Positions 52,161 to 61,100 of a DNA stretch of 64,000 nt are shown here, piece by piece (the stretch's first letter is position 1; each line of letters opens with the position of its first letter). The notes beneath the pieces were generated by a model. The model worked only from the letters and a program-made list of their open reading frames with translations. It was not told the DNA's origin and made no database searches. The position numbers and the translations under genes were made by a program. The stretch is from Prolixibacteraceae bacterium UBA6029 (GTDB lineage: Bacteria > Bacteroidota > Bacteroidia > Bacteroidales > Prolixibacteraceae), in the NCBI GenBank assembly GCA_002429385.1, contig DIZL01000020.1, positions 26,862-90,861 on the forward strand, given 5' to 3'.

Positions 52161-52370
52161 ATGAACATCATCAGTGAAAGTATAATTACCTGCCCGAACT
52201 GCGGATTTTCAAAGAAAGAAACGATGCCTGAAGATTCATGTCAGTTCTTTTATGAATGTGAAAACTGTAAAATAATCTTGAAGCCTCTTGAAGGCGATTG
52301 TTGTGTTTTTTGTTCGTATGGCACAGTTCCTTGCCCTCCTGTTCAGGTCAAAAGAAGTTGTTGTATATAG
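52161..52370 (+). CDS. GDCCVxC domain protein
   Basis: 69 residues with 12 Cys. Two C-x-x-C pairs (CPNC, CENC) form a zinc-ribbon-like core, followed by GDCCVFCSYG and ending RSCCI. GDCCVxC proteins are small redox or metal-binding proteins; some relatives are selenoproteins with Sec in the motif. Here the motif positions are all Cys. It closes the DsrE/DUF302 operon. Function unknown; mercury or thiol-metal binding is the usual context. Confidence 0.85.
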   Translation: MNIISESIITCPNCGFSKKETMPEDSCQFFYECENCKIILKPLEGDCCVFCSYGTVPCPPVQVKRSCCI

Positions 52371-52498
52371 ATTGGAATCAAAATAGTTTGGAATCAATTT
52401 TGTTAATTTTTCCTAATAGTTCAGGTAATCAGGTACAATCGATCGAATTATGAATACCTTCGTAAAACATTTTGTCAGTTAACTGTGTTTAAATCTTG

Positions 52499-52918
52499 AT
52501 GAAAAAACTATTTTCCATATCATTCGCTTTTCTCATCCTGCTTTCGGGCATGCATTTCACCATTGCCACGCATTATTGCGGGGGTGAATTATCAGCTTCC
52601 AAAGTGTCATTTTCGGGTAAGTTGGCTTCGTGTGGCATGGAAAGTGATGTTAATCAATGCAAATCGTCTGGAATACATACTGATGCAAATTGTTGTCACA
52701 ATAAAGTTTCAGTATTGGCGGTTGATCACAATTTTGCTCCTGCATTTACTTTCTTTAAAAGTTTTACCCCAAATCTCCTGCAGGTATTTGAAGTTCCTGC
52801 CTGCATACAGATACATTCATTAACTGCTGTAAATCTCCTTTGCGGCGATGTCAGTCCACCAGGGAATCTCGGTGTTAGCGCTGTGATCTTGCCCAAAATA
52901 TGTGTTTTCCTTATTTGA
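52499..52918 (+). CDS. HYC_CC_PP family protein
   Basis: 139 residues from the ATG at 52499. Signal peptide (1-~23), then THYCGGELSASKVSFSG, a Cys-rich middle (ASCGMESDV ... DANCCHNK) and a VSPPGN motif near the end. The HYC, CC and PP motifs define this Bacteroidota envelope family. It is often found beside copper and heavy-metal efflux genes, as here before the HMA chaperone. A metal-binding role is plausible but unproven. Confidence 0.85.
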   Translation: MKKLFSISFAFLILLSGMHFTIATHYCGGELSASKVSFSGKLASCGMESDVNQCKSSGIHTDANCCHNKVSVLAVDHNFAPAFTFFKSFTPNLLQVFEVPACIQIHSLTAVNLLCGDVSPPGNLGVSAVILPKICVFLI

Positions 52919-53053
52919 TGTTAATAGGTATCTAATAGTTTGAAAGGTTATTCAACCTCTTCTGCTATTGCCTTTTATTTTCTGTTATCCTTATGTTTCT
53001 ATACGGATGACAGTAACCTTATTTCAAAGTAATAACATCAAATATTTAAAATC

Positions 53054-53464
53054 ATGAAAACTGTAAAGATTATTGTAGTTGCCTTATTGGCAGTGGTTCT
53101 GGGTACAAACTCTTATGCCCAGATGATGGATCATTCAAAAATGGACATGTCCAAGAATAAAGCTGATTCTAAAATGGCTATGGCCACCACAAAATCCGAA
53201 ACAATCAAAGTATGGGGTAATTGCGAAAGTTGTCAGACCCGGATCGAGAAAGCAGCTAAGGTAAATGGCGTAACAAAAGCCAGCTGGGATTCAGAGACAA
53301 AAATGCTGGCTGTGGTTTACGATCCTTCAAAGATTACCAGTGACGATATTCAAAAGAAAATTGCTGCTGTGGGTCATGATACCGAAAAGTATAAAGCTGA
53401 CGACAAAGCGTATTCAAAACTTCCAGGATGCTGTAAATATGATAGAGCTGCCGCGAAAAAATAA
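53054..53464 (+). CDS. Exported heavy-metal-associated (HMA) domain protein
   Basis: 136 residues. Signal peptide (1-~23, SYAQ), a Met/His/Asp-rich spacer (MMDHSKMDMSKNKADSKMAMA) and an HMA domain (48-~115) with C57-x-x-C60 (VWGNCESCQTRIEKAA). The tail ends KLPGCCKY. It is a likely periplasmic copper or silver chaperone feeding the downstream Cus-type exporter. A decayed relative lies at ~62472-62584. It is followed by a strong terminator. Confidence 0.9.
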   Translation: MKTVKIIVVALLAVVLGTNSYAQMMDHSKMDMSKNKADSKMAMATTKSETIKVWGNCESCQTRIEKAAKVNGVTKASWDSETKMLAVVYDPSKITSDDIQKKIAAVGHDTEKYKADDKAYSKLPGCCKYDRAAAKK

Positions 53465-53478
53465 AACATCAAGAGTTT

Positions 53479-53523
53479 ATCCATGTGCTTGTAAATGATT
53501 AAAAATGGGCACATGGATTTTTG
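53479..53523 (+). terminator. Intrinsic terminator of the HMA gene
   Basis: Stem ATCCATGTGC (53479-53488) pairs with GCACATGGAT (53509-53518) and is followed by TTTTT. Confidence 0.78.
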
Positions 53524-53623
53524 TAACAGCTGAATATTTGAAGAAACGTCAAATATTATTACTCGAATGATAACAAATCCTGAAAGGATGTTTTGTAAGT
53601 ATAAATGAATTAATACAAATGAT

Positions 53624-54052
53624 ATGAAAACTATAAAATCCAATTTTGTTAGAATAATTGCTCTTGGCCTTATTCTATTTTCAATTGCATCATGCAGCAA
53701 AGATGAAGTGGTAACATCCAAAACAGATCTCATTACCGGAAAAACATGGGTTATTCAGTCAGTGAATATGTCGGGAATGGATTTCACTGCTGCAGAAATT
53801 ATAGCTCAAGAAGGAGCTGAATTCCAAATGTCATTAAAAGTTGATGGTACTGTTACTTATACTGATAATATGGGATTAAATCCCATGAATGGGAAATGGC
53901 AATTTCAAGTGAATGAAACGCAATTTAAAGTATCCGGAATTGATGGAGCAAATTCTGATTTAAATACAATAACACTACTCACTTCTACTGATTTGGAGTT
54001 TTGGCACATGGATGGTTCCGACAAAATGATTATGCATTACAAAACAAAATAA
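53624..54052 (+). CDS. Lipocalin-like lipoprotein
   Basis: 142 residues. Lipoprotein signal with lipobox SIASC (Cys24), then a predicted beta-rich domain: ITGKTWVIQSVNMSGMDF, FQMSLKVDGTVTYTDNMG, GKWQFQVNETQFKVSGID and LEFWHMDGSDKMIMHYKTK. This matches the lipocalin-like (DUF4923-type) lipoproteins common in Bacteroidota. Ligand unknown. A 12-bp perfect hairpin follows. Its place within a copper cluster may be incidental. Confidence 0.7.
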   Translation: MKTIKSNFVRIIALGLILFSIASCSKDEVVTSKTDLITGKTWVIQSVNMSGMDFTAAEIIAQEGAEFQMSLKVDGTVTYTDNMGLNPMNGKWQFQVNETQFKVSGIDGANSDLNTITLLTSTDLEFWHMDGSDKMIMHYKTK

Positions 54053-54074
54053 GCCATCAATGGCCATGTTTCTG

Positions 54075-54104
54075 CCAACTTCAAAAGGAGGGTTTTGAAG
54101 TTGG
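54075..54104 (+). terminator. Stem-loop after the lipocalin-like gene
   Basis: A perfect 12-bp stem CCAACTTCAAAA / TTTTGAAGTTGG with a GGAGGG loop. The T run is only internal to the stem, so termination is less certain. Confidence 0.5.
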
Positions 54105-54159
54105 TCGTCAGTATTTACTGGTTCTTTTCACAATTTTTTTAAAATTAAAAATTAAATTC

Positions 54160-54504
54160 ATGTCAATAAAATTAGGAAAATATTCATTTACTGGACCTTT
54201 CGAAACTATCGATATGATCAAAGATAGATCTGGTGTATATGCAATAGTTTGTTCAGTAGATAGGGAATATTTTTTATTGGATGTTGGCGAAAGTTTAAAA
54301 TTGAGGACTAGAATTGAAAATTATGACAAGAAAGATTGCTGGGCAAAACATTGCAATGGAAAAATAACAATTTATGCCCACTACACTCCATTTTTAAAAC
54401 AACAAGGCAGGATACTTATTGAACAAGAATTAAGAGAATTATTTCAACCTGATTGTAAAATGGATATAAAGATAGGGTTTATACAAGGGTTTTTAAACAA
54501 ATAA
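54160..54504 (+). CDS. GIY-YIG nuclease superfamily-like small protein
   Basis: 114 residues from the ATG at 54160. A longer frame from 54001 would overlap the lipocalin-like gene and cross the hairpin, so it is rejected. GVYAIVCSVDREYFLLDVGESLKLRTRIENYDKKD (~24-58) resembles the GIY...YIG core with the catalytic Arg, and the Glu in LIEQELRELFQPDCK (~88) fits the metal-binding Glu. The family is diverse, with nuclease activity in some members. Why it sits in a copper cluster is unclear. Confidence 0.65.
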   Translation: MSIKLGKYSFTGPFETIDMIKDRSGVYAIVCSVDREYFLLDVGESLKLRTRIENYDKKDCWAKHCNGKITIYAHYTPFLKQQGRILIEQELRELFQPDCKMDIKIGFIQGFLNK

Positions 54505-54514
54505 AAATAATACT

Positions 54515-55648
54515 ATGAAGAAATTAAGATTATCGATAGCCGTCCTGATTGGAAGTGCTATCTTGTTTTCAGCTTGCCAGAAAGACGGAACATCAAATAC
54601 CAGCATTAATCCAGTAAGTTTTGATGCAGCCTTTGTCGTCAATGGCGAAAGCAATTCCATTTCAGTGATCAACATTGCTACAAACAAGGTTGATCACACC
54701 ATTGACCTTCCCAATCTGCAAAGCAGTATGGGAATGGGTATGATGGGATCAGGAACAGTTAACATGTGGCCGCATCAAATCTCACTGTCACCTGATAAAA
54801 GCAAGATAGCCATTTCTATGCCGGGAAGTGATTTCAGTGGTGGAACGGGCATGATGCTATCTTCATTTACCGCCGGAAGCATGATGGGAAATGTATCTGC
54901 CAATCTTCAGGTACTGGGGAAAATTCTGATTATGGATGCTGTTACCGGGGAAATACTGAAGGAACTCACCCTGGATGGGATTGCCTTCAATGCAGTTTTT
55001 TCTCCTGATGGTAAAGAAATATGGGCCGCGGTAATGATGCCTTCTGGTAAGGTCGATGTATTCGATGCGGTCAGCTATGCTCTACTGAATACCGTTCCTG
55101 TTGGCCAAATGCCGTCAGAAGTAACATTTTCGGATGATGGAAAGAAGGTATTTGTCGCCAATGGGATGTCTAACACCGTTTCGGTTATTGATGCTGTTAC
55201 CAAGCAGGTACTCGAAACAACGGCAGTTGGCAATTATCCTGTAGGAGCATGGCCGGGAATGGGTGGAATGATGTATGTGGATAACGAAAAAGATCAAAGC
55301 ATTAGCATGATCGATGTAATGACTAACATGATGACCGGCACCGTGAAGCTGGGATTTATTCCCGGAATGGTTGTTCAGAACACTATGATGAACCAGATGT
55401 GGGTGTCTGATCCGAATGGAAGTAAAGTTCAGATGTGGACTAAAACCAGCACAGGATATATGATGGGAGGAACAGTAACTGTAGGAAACGGAGCTTCATC
55501 CATGGCCTTTAACCAAACCGGCACAACCTGTTATGTTACCAATCAGAATGACGGCACGGTCTCGGTAGTAGATGTTGCAACGCTTAAGGAAATGATGAAA
55601 ATCAAGGTTGGCAACAAACCCAATGCCATTGTGATCAGGTATAAATAA
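54515..55648 (+). CDS. Met-rich YncE-like beta-propeller lipoprotein
   Basis: 377 residues. Lipobox LFSAC (Cys21). Seven-bladed YncE/NHL-type repeats with ISVINIATNKVDHTIDL, FSPDGKEIWAAV, VDVFDAVSYALLNTVPVGQMP, VFVANGMSNTVSVIDAVTKQV and CYVTNQNDGTVSVVDV. Met-rich insertions (SSMGMGMMGSG, GMMLSSF, NMMTGTV, TGYMMGG) are unusual for the family and could bind Cu(I) or Ag(I). It lies 10 bases after the GIY-YIG gene and upstream of cusA. It is probably an envelope metal-handling protein. Confidence 0.82.
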   Translation: MKKLRLSIAVLIGSAILFSACQKDGTSNTSINPVSFDAAFVVNGESNSISVINIATNKVDHTIDLPNLQSSMGMGMMGSGTVNMWPHQISLSPDKSKIAISMPGSDFSGGTGMMLSSFTAGSMMGNVSANLQVLGKILIMDAVTGEILKELTLDGIAFNAVFSPDGKEIWAAVMMPSGKVDVFDAVSYALLNTVPVGQMPSEVTFSDDGKKVFVANGMSNTVSVIDAVTKQVLETTAVGNYPVGAWPGMGGMMYVDNEKDQSISMIDVMTNMMTGTVKLGFIPGMVVQNTMMNQMWVSDPNGSKVQMWTKTSTGYMMGGTVTVGNGASSMAFNQTGTTCYVTNQNDGTVSVVDVATLKEMMKIKVGNKPNAIVIRYK

Positions 55649-55780
55649 ATGTTTTAACGTTATATTTTTGGATTTACCGTTCCCTGTACTCGTTTTATGG
55701 ACTGGAATTTGTATATTACAAAGCATAATATGGGTATAGGTAACAGTAGGCTCAGAAAGTGAAATTCTTAAATCAATTCC

Positions 55781-58700
55781 ATGTTTAACCGACTCGTTAA
55801 ATATTTTCTGGAGAACAGGTTGATTACCTTTATATTCCTGATCGCTTTTGTGGTTTTGGGTATGGTATTTATGCCTTTCAACTGGAAAACCGATTTCTTT
55901 CCCCGTGATCCGATTGCAGTAGATGCAATTCCAGATATTGGTGAAAACCAGCAGATAGTGGCTACCGAATGGATGGGGCGATCGCCCAAAGACATGCAGG
56001 ACCAGGTAACCTACCCGTTAACTACTGCATTGCTGGGAATTCCGGGAGTACAAACGGTAAGGAGTACGTCCATGTTCGGGATGTCTTTCATCTATATCAT
56101 CTTTAAAGATAACATAGAATTTTACTGGAGCCGTTCGCGTATCCTCGAAAAACTCAATTCACTGCCATCCGGAACCTTACCTCAGGGAGTTCAGCCCACG
56201 CTGGGACCCGATGCAACCGCATTGGGGCAAATTTACTGGTACACGCTTGAAGGTCGTGATCCCAAAACCGGGAAACCAAACGGAGGCTGGGATCCCCAGG
56301 AACTAAGGACTATACAGGATTTCTACGTCAAATACGGACTTACCACTGCTGAAGGTGTTTCAGAAGTAGCATCAGTGGGCGGTTACATCAAGGAGTACCA
56401 GATCGACCTCAATCCGGAAGCATTGAAAGCATTCAGTGTATCGGTGATGGACGTCATGAATGCAGTACGAAAAAGCAATCTGGACATTGGTGCGGAAACG
56501 ATTGAATTGAATAATGTAGAGTATATTATTCGTGGTCTGGGGTATGTAAAGAACCTGGATGACCTTGAAATATCGGTAGTTGCCGTCCGCAATAACGTTC
56601 CTGTACGCATTAAGGATGTTGCCAGGGTTGCATTTGGTCCGGCAACACGTCGCGGAGGACTTGATAAATCAGGTTCCGAAGCAGTTGGTGCGGTTGTGGT
56701 TGCCCGATATGGTTCAAACCCGATGGATGTGATCAGCAACGTTAAAGAAAAAATAAAGGAGCTGGAAGCCGGGATGCCACAAAAGACCTTGCCCGATGGA
56801 ACCGTTTCGAAGGTGACTATTGTGCCTTTTTACGATCGTACCGGATTGATCAGGGAAACCATCGGCACACTTGAATCAGCCCTCTCGCACGAAATACTAA
56901 TCAGCATCATGGTCATCATTATACTTGTCATGAACCTGAGAGCCTCAATCATAGTAGCAGGATTACTGCCTATTGGTGTGCTGATGACTTTCATCCTCAT
57001 GCGAGTTTTCGGAGTTGAGGCCAATATAGTTGCATTATCAGGTATCGCTATTGCCATTGGCGTAATGGTTGATATTGGGATTGTGGATGTGGAGAACATT
57101 CTGAGGCATTTGGAAATGCCTGAAAATAAAGGGATACGTGGGAAAAAACTGATGGCTGTTATCTATCAGGCAACGACAGAAGTTCGTGCGGCTGTGGTTA
57201 CCTCCATTGCTACTACCATTGTTAGTTTTCTGCCTGTTTTTGCCATGCAGGCTGCCGAAGGGAAACTATTTCACCCTTTGGCATTCACCAAAACCTTTGC
57301 ATTGATATCTGCCTTTATTCTCGGAATTGTTGTATTACCCACCCTGACCTATCTTTTCTTTTCGATACGTATTGATACCAAAAGGATTCGCAAGATCTGG
57401 AATGGAGGTTTGTTTGTTGCAGGTATACTGTTTGTTATTTTCTGGCACACCTGGCCCGCACTGGCATTGATTGCAATAGGCATCAATAATTTATTTGACG
57501 ACCGCTGGAAAGAACATAAAGAGTATCCAAACTACATTAACATAGCCATTACTGTGTTGGTTGCAGCATGGTATCTTACCATTGAATGGCTTCCACTTGG
57601 CGCTCATAACAGCATATTAGAGAACTATCTTTTTGTGAGTGGTATTATTGCTTTGATTCTTGTGGCCCTGATGTCGATGGTACATTTTTATGAAGAGATC
57701 ATTCGGTGGGCTTTAGAAAACAAATGGAAATTCCTTGTAATCCCAGCCGCCACATTGTTATTGGGATTTCTGGCCTGGCAGGGTTTCGATAAAACATTTG
57801 GTGTTATAGCCACCGGTGCTGAGAAAGCGGGCTGGAAAAGCATCAGGCAAACGTCTTTCTGGCAAAATCATGAAAAAACGTTCCCCGGAATCGGTAATGA
57901 ATTTATGCCATCATTAAACGAAGGTTCATTTCTGCTGATGCCTACCAGTATGCCGCATTCAGGAATTCAGAAGAACCTTGAATACATCGAAATGCTGGAT
58001 AAAAGGTTGTCTGCCATTCCTGAAGTTGAAGTTGCAGTTGGAAAATGGGGACGCGTTAATTCGGCACTTGACCCCGCACCGGTACAAATGTTCGAAAACA
58101 CAATCAATTACCGATCAGAGTATATTCTTGACGAAAATGGTCAGCGCATCCAATTTAAAGTCGATCGCGATGGAAGTTATGTTCTGAAAAGCGGATCGAA
58201 ATACAATACTAAGAAGGAAGGGTTCAAGGTATTTCCTGCCGACAGCCTGATTTCCGATGCAAATGGGGAGTATTTCCGTCAATGGAGGCCTGAAATCAAG
58301 AAACCTAACGACATCTGGAATGAAATCGTCAAGGTGACCAATATTCCGGGACTGACTTCAGCACCAAAACTGCAGCCTATTGAAACCCGCCTGATCATGC
58401 TTTCGACTGGTATGCGTGCCCCGATGGGATTAAAGGTATACGGTCCCGATCTGAATGCAATTGAGCAGGGTGGGATGCAATTGGAAAAAGCCCTAAAAGA
58501 GGTTCCATCCATCAAAGGTTCATCAGTATTTTACGATCGTGCCGTTGGAGCTCCTTATCTTGAAATAAAACTGAATCGGGAGGCCATGGCGCGTTATGGC
58601 ATGAGTGTCAGCGATGTGCAGGAAGTACTATCAGTGGCAGTGGGAGGAATGGCTCTTTCAACATCCGTTGAAGGTCGTGAGCGGTTTCCGATCCGTGTGC

Positions 58701-59611
58701 GTTATGCACGGGAATTGCGCGACAATCCGGAGGACATCAAACGTATCCTGATTCCTGCGATGAATGGTGTGCAGGTTCCTTTGAGTGAAATTGCCGATAT
58801 TGATTACTCCCGTGGCGCTCAAATGATCAGAAGTGAAAATACCTTTCTGAATGGATATGTTATTTTCGATAAGACTGAAGACAAAGCCGAAGTAGATGTG
58901 GTTGACGAAGCGACTAAAGTCCTTCAGCAAAAATTGAGTGCCGGTTCACTGGTCCTGCCTGCAGGGGTTACATATAAATTCGCTGGAAACTACGAGCATC
59001 AGATGAGGGCTACTAAGCGATTGGCAGTCGTTATTCCGATCAGTTTGCTCCTGATTCTGCTGTTGCTCTATTTCCAATTCCGCACAGTAACAGCTTCATT
59101 TATTCACTTCTCAGGTGTATTTGTTGCCTTTGCCGGAGGGTTTATTATGCTTTGGCTCTATGGACAGGACTGGTTTATGAATTTCTCGGTTTCGGGAATC
59201 AATCTTCGTGACCTATTCCAGATGCACCCCATAAACCTGAGTGTGGCAGTCTGGGTTGGGTTTATTGCCCTTTTCGGAATAGCTACCAACGATGGGGTAA
59301 TCATGGGAACTTATATCCATCAGGTCTTTGAAGACAGGCATCCTGCAACGGTTCATGAGGTGCGTGAAGCAGTTGTTTCCGCAGGAATGAAACGTGTTCG
59401 TCCAGCAATGATGACCACTGCTGTCGCAGTTATCGCCCTGTTGCCGGTCTTATCATCAACGGGTAAGGGTTCCGACATCATGATTCCCATGGCTATACCC
59501 ATGTTTGGAGGGATGGTTATCCAGGTCATGACCGTTTTTGTTGTCCCGATGTTTCAGTCGATGTGGAGGGAGAATGCAGTTAAGAAAATAATTAACCACA
59601 TAGAATCATAG
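55781..59611 (+). CDS. cusA: CusA/CzcA-type heavy-metal efflux RND permease
   Basis: 1276 residues, longer than E. coli CusA (1047). RND pattern: TM1 at ~13-31, VTYPLTTALLGIPGVQTVRS, proton-relay helix IAIAIGVMVDIGIVDVENILRH (~420-441), second half with FIALFGIATNDGVIMGTY (~1163). The extra length lies mainly at ~530-690 (two or more additional helices) and ~790-860 in the periplasmic loop, as in other Bacteroidota members. It exports Cu(I)/Ag(I) or related cations with CusB and CusC encoded downstream. Confidence 0.94.
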   Translation: MFNRLVKYFLENRLITFIFLIAFVVLGMVFMPFNWKTDFFPRDPIAVDAIPDIGENQQIVATEWMGRSPKDMQDQVTYPLTTALLGIPGVQTVRSTSMFGMSFIYIIFKDNIEFYWSRSRILEKLNSLPSGTLPQGVQPTLGPDATALGQIYWYTLEGRDPKTGKPNGGWDPQELRTIQDFYVKYGLTTAEGVSEVASVGGYIKEYQIDLNPEALKAFSVSVMDVMNAVRKSNLDIGAETIELNNVEYIIRGLGYVKNLDDLEISVVAVRNNVPVRIKDVARVAFGPATRRGGLDKSGSEAVGAVVVARYGSNPMDVISNVKEKIKELEAGMPQKTLPDGTVSKVTIVPFYDRTGLIRETIGTLESALSHEILISIMVIIILVMNLRASIIVAGLLPIGVLMTFILMRVFGVEANIVALSGIAIAIGVMVDIGIVDVENILRHLEMPENKGIRGKKLMAVIYQATTEVRAAVVTSIATTIVSFLPVFAMQAAEGKLFHPLAFTKTFALISAFILGIVVLPTLTYLFFSIRIDTKRIRKIWNGGLFVAGILFVIFWHTWPALALIAIGINNLFDDRWKEHKEYPNYINIAITVLVAAWYLTIEWLPLGAHNSILENYLFVSGIIALILVALMSMVHFYEEIIRWALENKWKFLVIPAATLLLGFLAWQGFDKTFGVIATGAEKAGWKSIRQTSFWQNHEKTFPGIGNEFMPSLNEGSFLLMPTSMPHSGIQKNLEYIEMLDKRLSAIPEVEVAVGKWGRVNSALDPAPVQMFENTINYRSEYILDENGQRIQFKVDRDGSYVLKSGSKYNTKKEGFKVFPADSLISDANGEYFRQWRPEIKKPNDIWNEIVKVTNIPGLTSAPKLQPIETRLIMLSTGMRAPMGLKVYGPDLNAIEQGGMQLEKALKEVPSIKGSSVFYDRAVGAPYLEIKLNREAMARYGMSVSDVQEVLSVAVGGMALSTSVEGRERFPIRVRYARELRDNPEDIKRILIPAMNGVQVPLSEIADIDYSRGAQMIRSENTFLNGYVIFDKTEDKAEVDVVDEATKVLQQKLSAGSLVLPAGVTYKFAGNYEHQMRATKRLAVVIPISLLLILLLLYFQFRTVTASFIHFSGVFVAFAGGFIMLWLYGQDWFMNFSVSGINLRDLFQMHPINLSVAVWVGFIALFGIATNDGVIMGTYIHQVFEDRHPATVHEVREAVVSAGMKRVRPAMMTTAVAVIALLPVLSSTGKGSDIMIPMAIPMFGGMVIQVMTVFVVPMFQSMWRENAVKKIINHIES

Positions 59612-59642
59612 GACACATAGATTATTTTGTATGTGCCCTATG
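59607..59642 (+). terminator. Stem-loop between cusA and cusC
   Basis: CATAGGACACATA (59607-59619) pairs with TATGTGCCCTATG (59630-59642), 12 of 13. It begins inside the cusA stop. With no T run and the next gene 27 bases away, it more likely processes or stabilises mRNA than terminates. Confidence 0.45.
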
Positions 59643-59669
59643 AGCCTATGTAGTTCAAAAATAATTTAG

Positions 59670-61085
59670 ATGAAGAAACTAATAGTATTCACCAGTATAC
59701 TACTGTTCAGCTTATCCCTGTATTCACAGGATTCGCTGATGTATTATCTTGCGATTTCAGCAAAGAATAACCCAACAGTTCAGCAGCGGTTCAATGAACA
59801 CCAGGCTGCTCTGCAAAAAGTTCCCCAGGCAGGCAGCTTGTCCGACCCTGAATTGAGTGTGGGCGTATTTTTAAGCCCAATGGAACTAATCGCCGGTAAC
59901 CAGGTTGCTGATATTCGCCTGATGCAGATGTTCCCATGGTTTGGTGTGCTGAGGAATGCAAAAGATGAAATGAGCCTGATGGCCAATGCTAAGTTCGAGA
60001 CGTTCCGTGATGCGAAATTGCAGGTCTTTTACGATCTGCAACGCACCTGGTATGAATTGAACAAGGTCAAACAGAACATCCGTATTTCAGAGAAAAACAT
60101 TGAGCTTCTTCATACCATCGAACGATTGGCTGTCGTCAGGTTCAAAGCTGTATCTTTAGGAAATAATAACTCTGCATCAGCCAACAACGCAATGCCATCA
60201 TCACCTTCACCAGTCTCTTCTTCAGGCTCATCGGGGATGAATACCATGAGTGGAAGTTCTGGCAATGCCGCAGGTTCTGCTGCCAGCCAGCCTGCTTCAC
60301 CAATGGCGGGTTCTTCCTCAGTGGGCTCAGGCCTTACAGATGTGTACCGCATACAGATTGAAATCAGCGACCTTCAAAACAACATAGAGCTATTGAAAAA
60401 TCAATTCAATACAATCTCTGCACAGTTTAACAGCTATTTGAACAGGTTGCCTGATGCGCTGGTCAGCCTTCCGGATACTTTAATTGCGGATAACTACCAA
60501 CCCTTGTTTGCAACGATTTCTGACAGTATCCAGAAAAATAATCCTATGCTGGGAATGCTTCAGTTTGAAAAGCAATCACTTGAAGCACGCAAACAAATGG
60601 TTACCAGAATGGGCTATCCGATGGTCGGATTGGGGGTAAATTACTCACTCATCAATAAAAGTGGAATGTCAACCTCGCCTATGAACGGAAAAGATATGGT
60701 GATGCCTATGATAACTGCTACTTTACCAATTTATCGGAAGAAATACAGAGCCATGAGGGATGAGGCCGACTTTCTGAAATCAGCTAATTCACAGAACTAC
60801 ACGGCTACGGCTAATTCGCTGCAAATCGAATATTACCAGGCCATGCAATTGTACCGGGATTCTGAGCGCCGGATAAAGCTTTACGCCGATCAATATCAGT
60901 TAGCTTCTAAAACCCTTCGTATCCTGATTAAGAGCTTTGCATCATCTGTCTCTTCATTGACTGACATCTTACGGGTCCGACAACAAACACTTGATTACAA
61001 TTATAAACAGGTGGAGGCTGTTGCTGACTACAATACCTCCATCGCATGGATCAAACGATTAATGGCTTTTTCACAAATTCAGTAA
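59670..61085 (+). CDS. cusC: TolC/CusC-like outer-membrane efflux protein
   Basis: 471 residues with signal peptide (1-~20, LYSQ). Outer-membrane efflux protein repeats: MYYLAISAKNNPTVQQRFNEHQAALQKVPQAGSLSDPELSVGVF and the second repeat NPMLGMLQFEKQSLEARKQMVTRMGYPMVGLGVNY. A Ser/Ala/Gly/Pro/Asn-rich low-complexity insert occupies ~162-225 between helices of the first half. It forms the outer-membrane exit duct of the CusCBA pump and ends 15 bases before cusB. Confidence 0.88.
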   Translation: MKKLIVFTSILLFSLSLYSQDSLMYYLAISAKNNPTVQQRFNEHQAALQKVPQAGSLSDPELSVGVFLSPMELIAGNQVADIRLMQMFPWFGVLRNAKDEMSLMANAKFETFRDAKLQVFYDLQRTWYELNKVKQNIRISEKNIELLHTIERLAVVRFKAVSLGNNNSASANNAMPSSPSPVSSSGSSGMNTMSGSSGNAAGSAASQPASPMAGSSSVGSGLTDVYRIQIEISDLQNNIELLKNQFNTISAQFNSYLNRLPDALVSLPDTLIADNYQPLFATISDSIQKNNPMLGMLQFEKQSLEARKQMVTRMGYPMVGLGVNYSLINKSGMSTSPMNGKDMVMPMITATLPIYRKKYRAMRDEADFLKSANSQNYTATANSLQIEYYQAMQLYRDSERRIKLYADQYQLASKTLRILIKSFASSVSSLTDILRVRQQTLDYNYKQVEAVADYNTSIAWIKRLMAFSQIQ

Positions 61086-61100
61086 CGAAAATCAAGAACA

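Noticed and set aside
54001..54159. N-terminal extension of the GIY-YIG-like protein
   Set aside because: It would overlap the lipocalin-like gene and cross a perfect 12-bp hairpin; the ATG at 54160 gives a family-like start.
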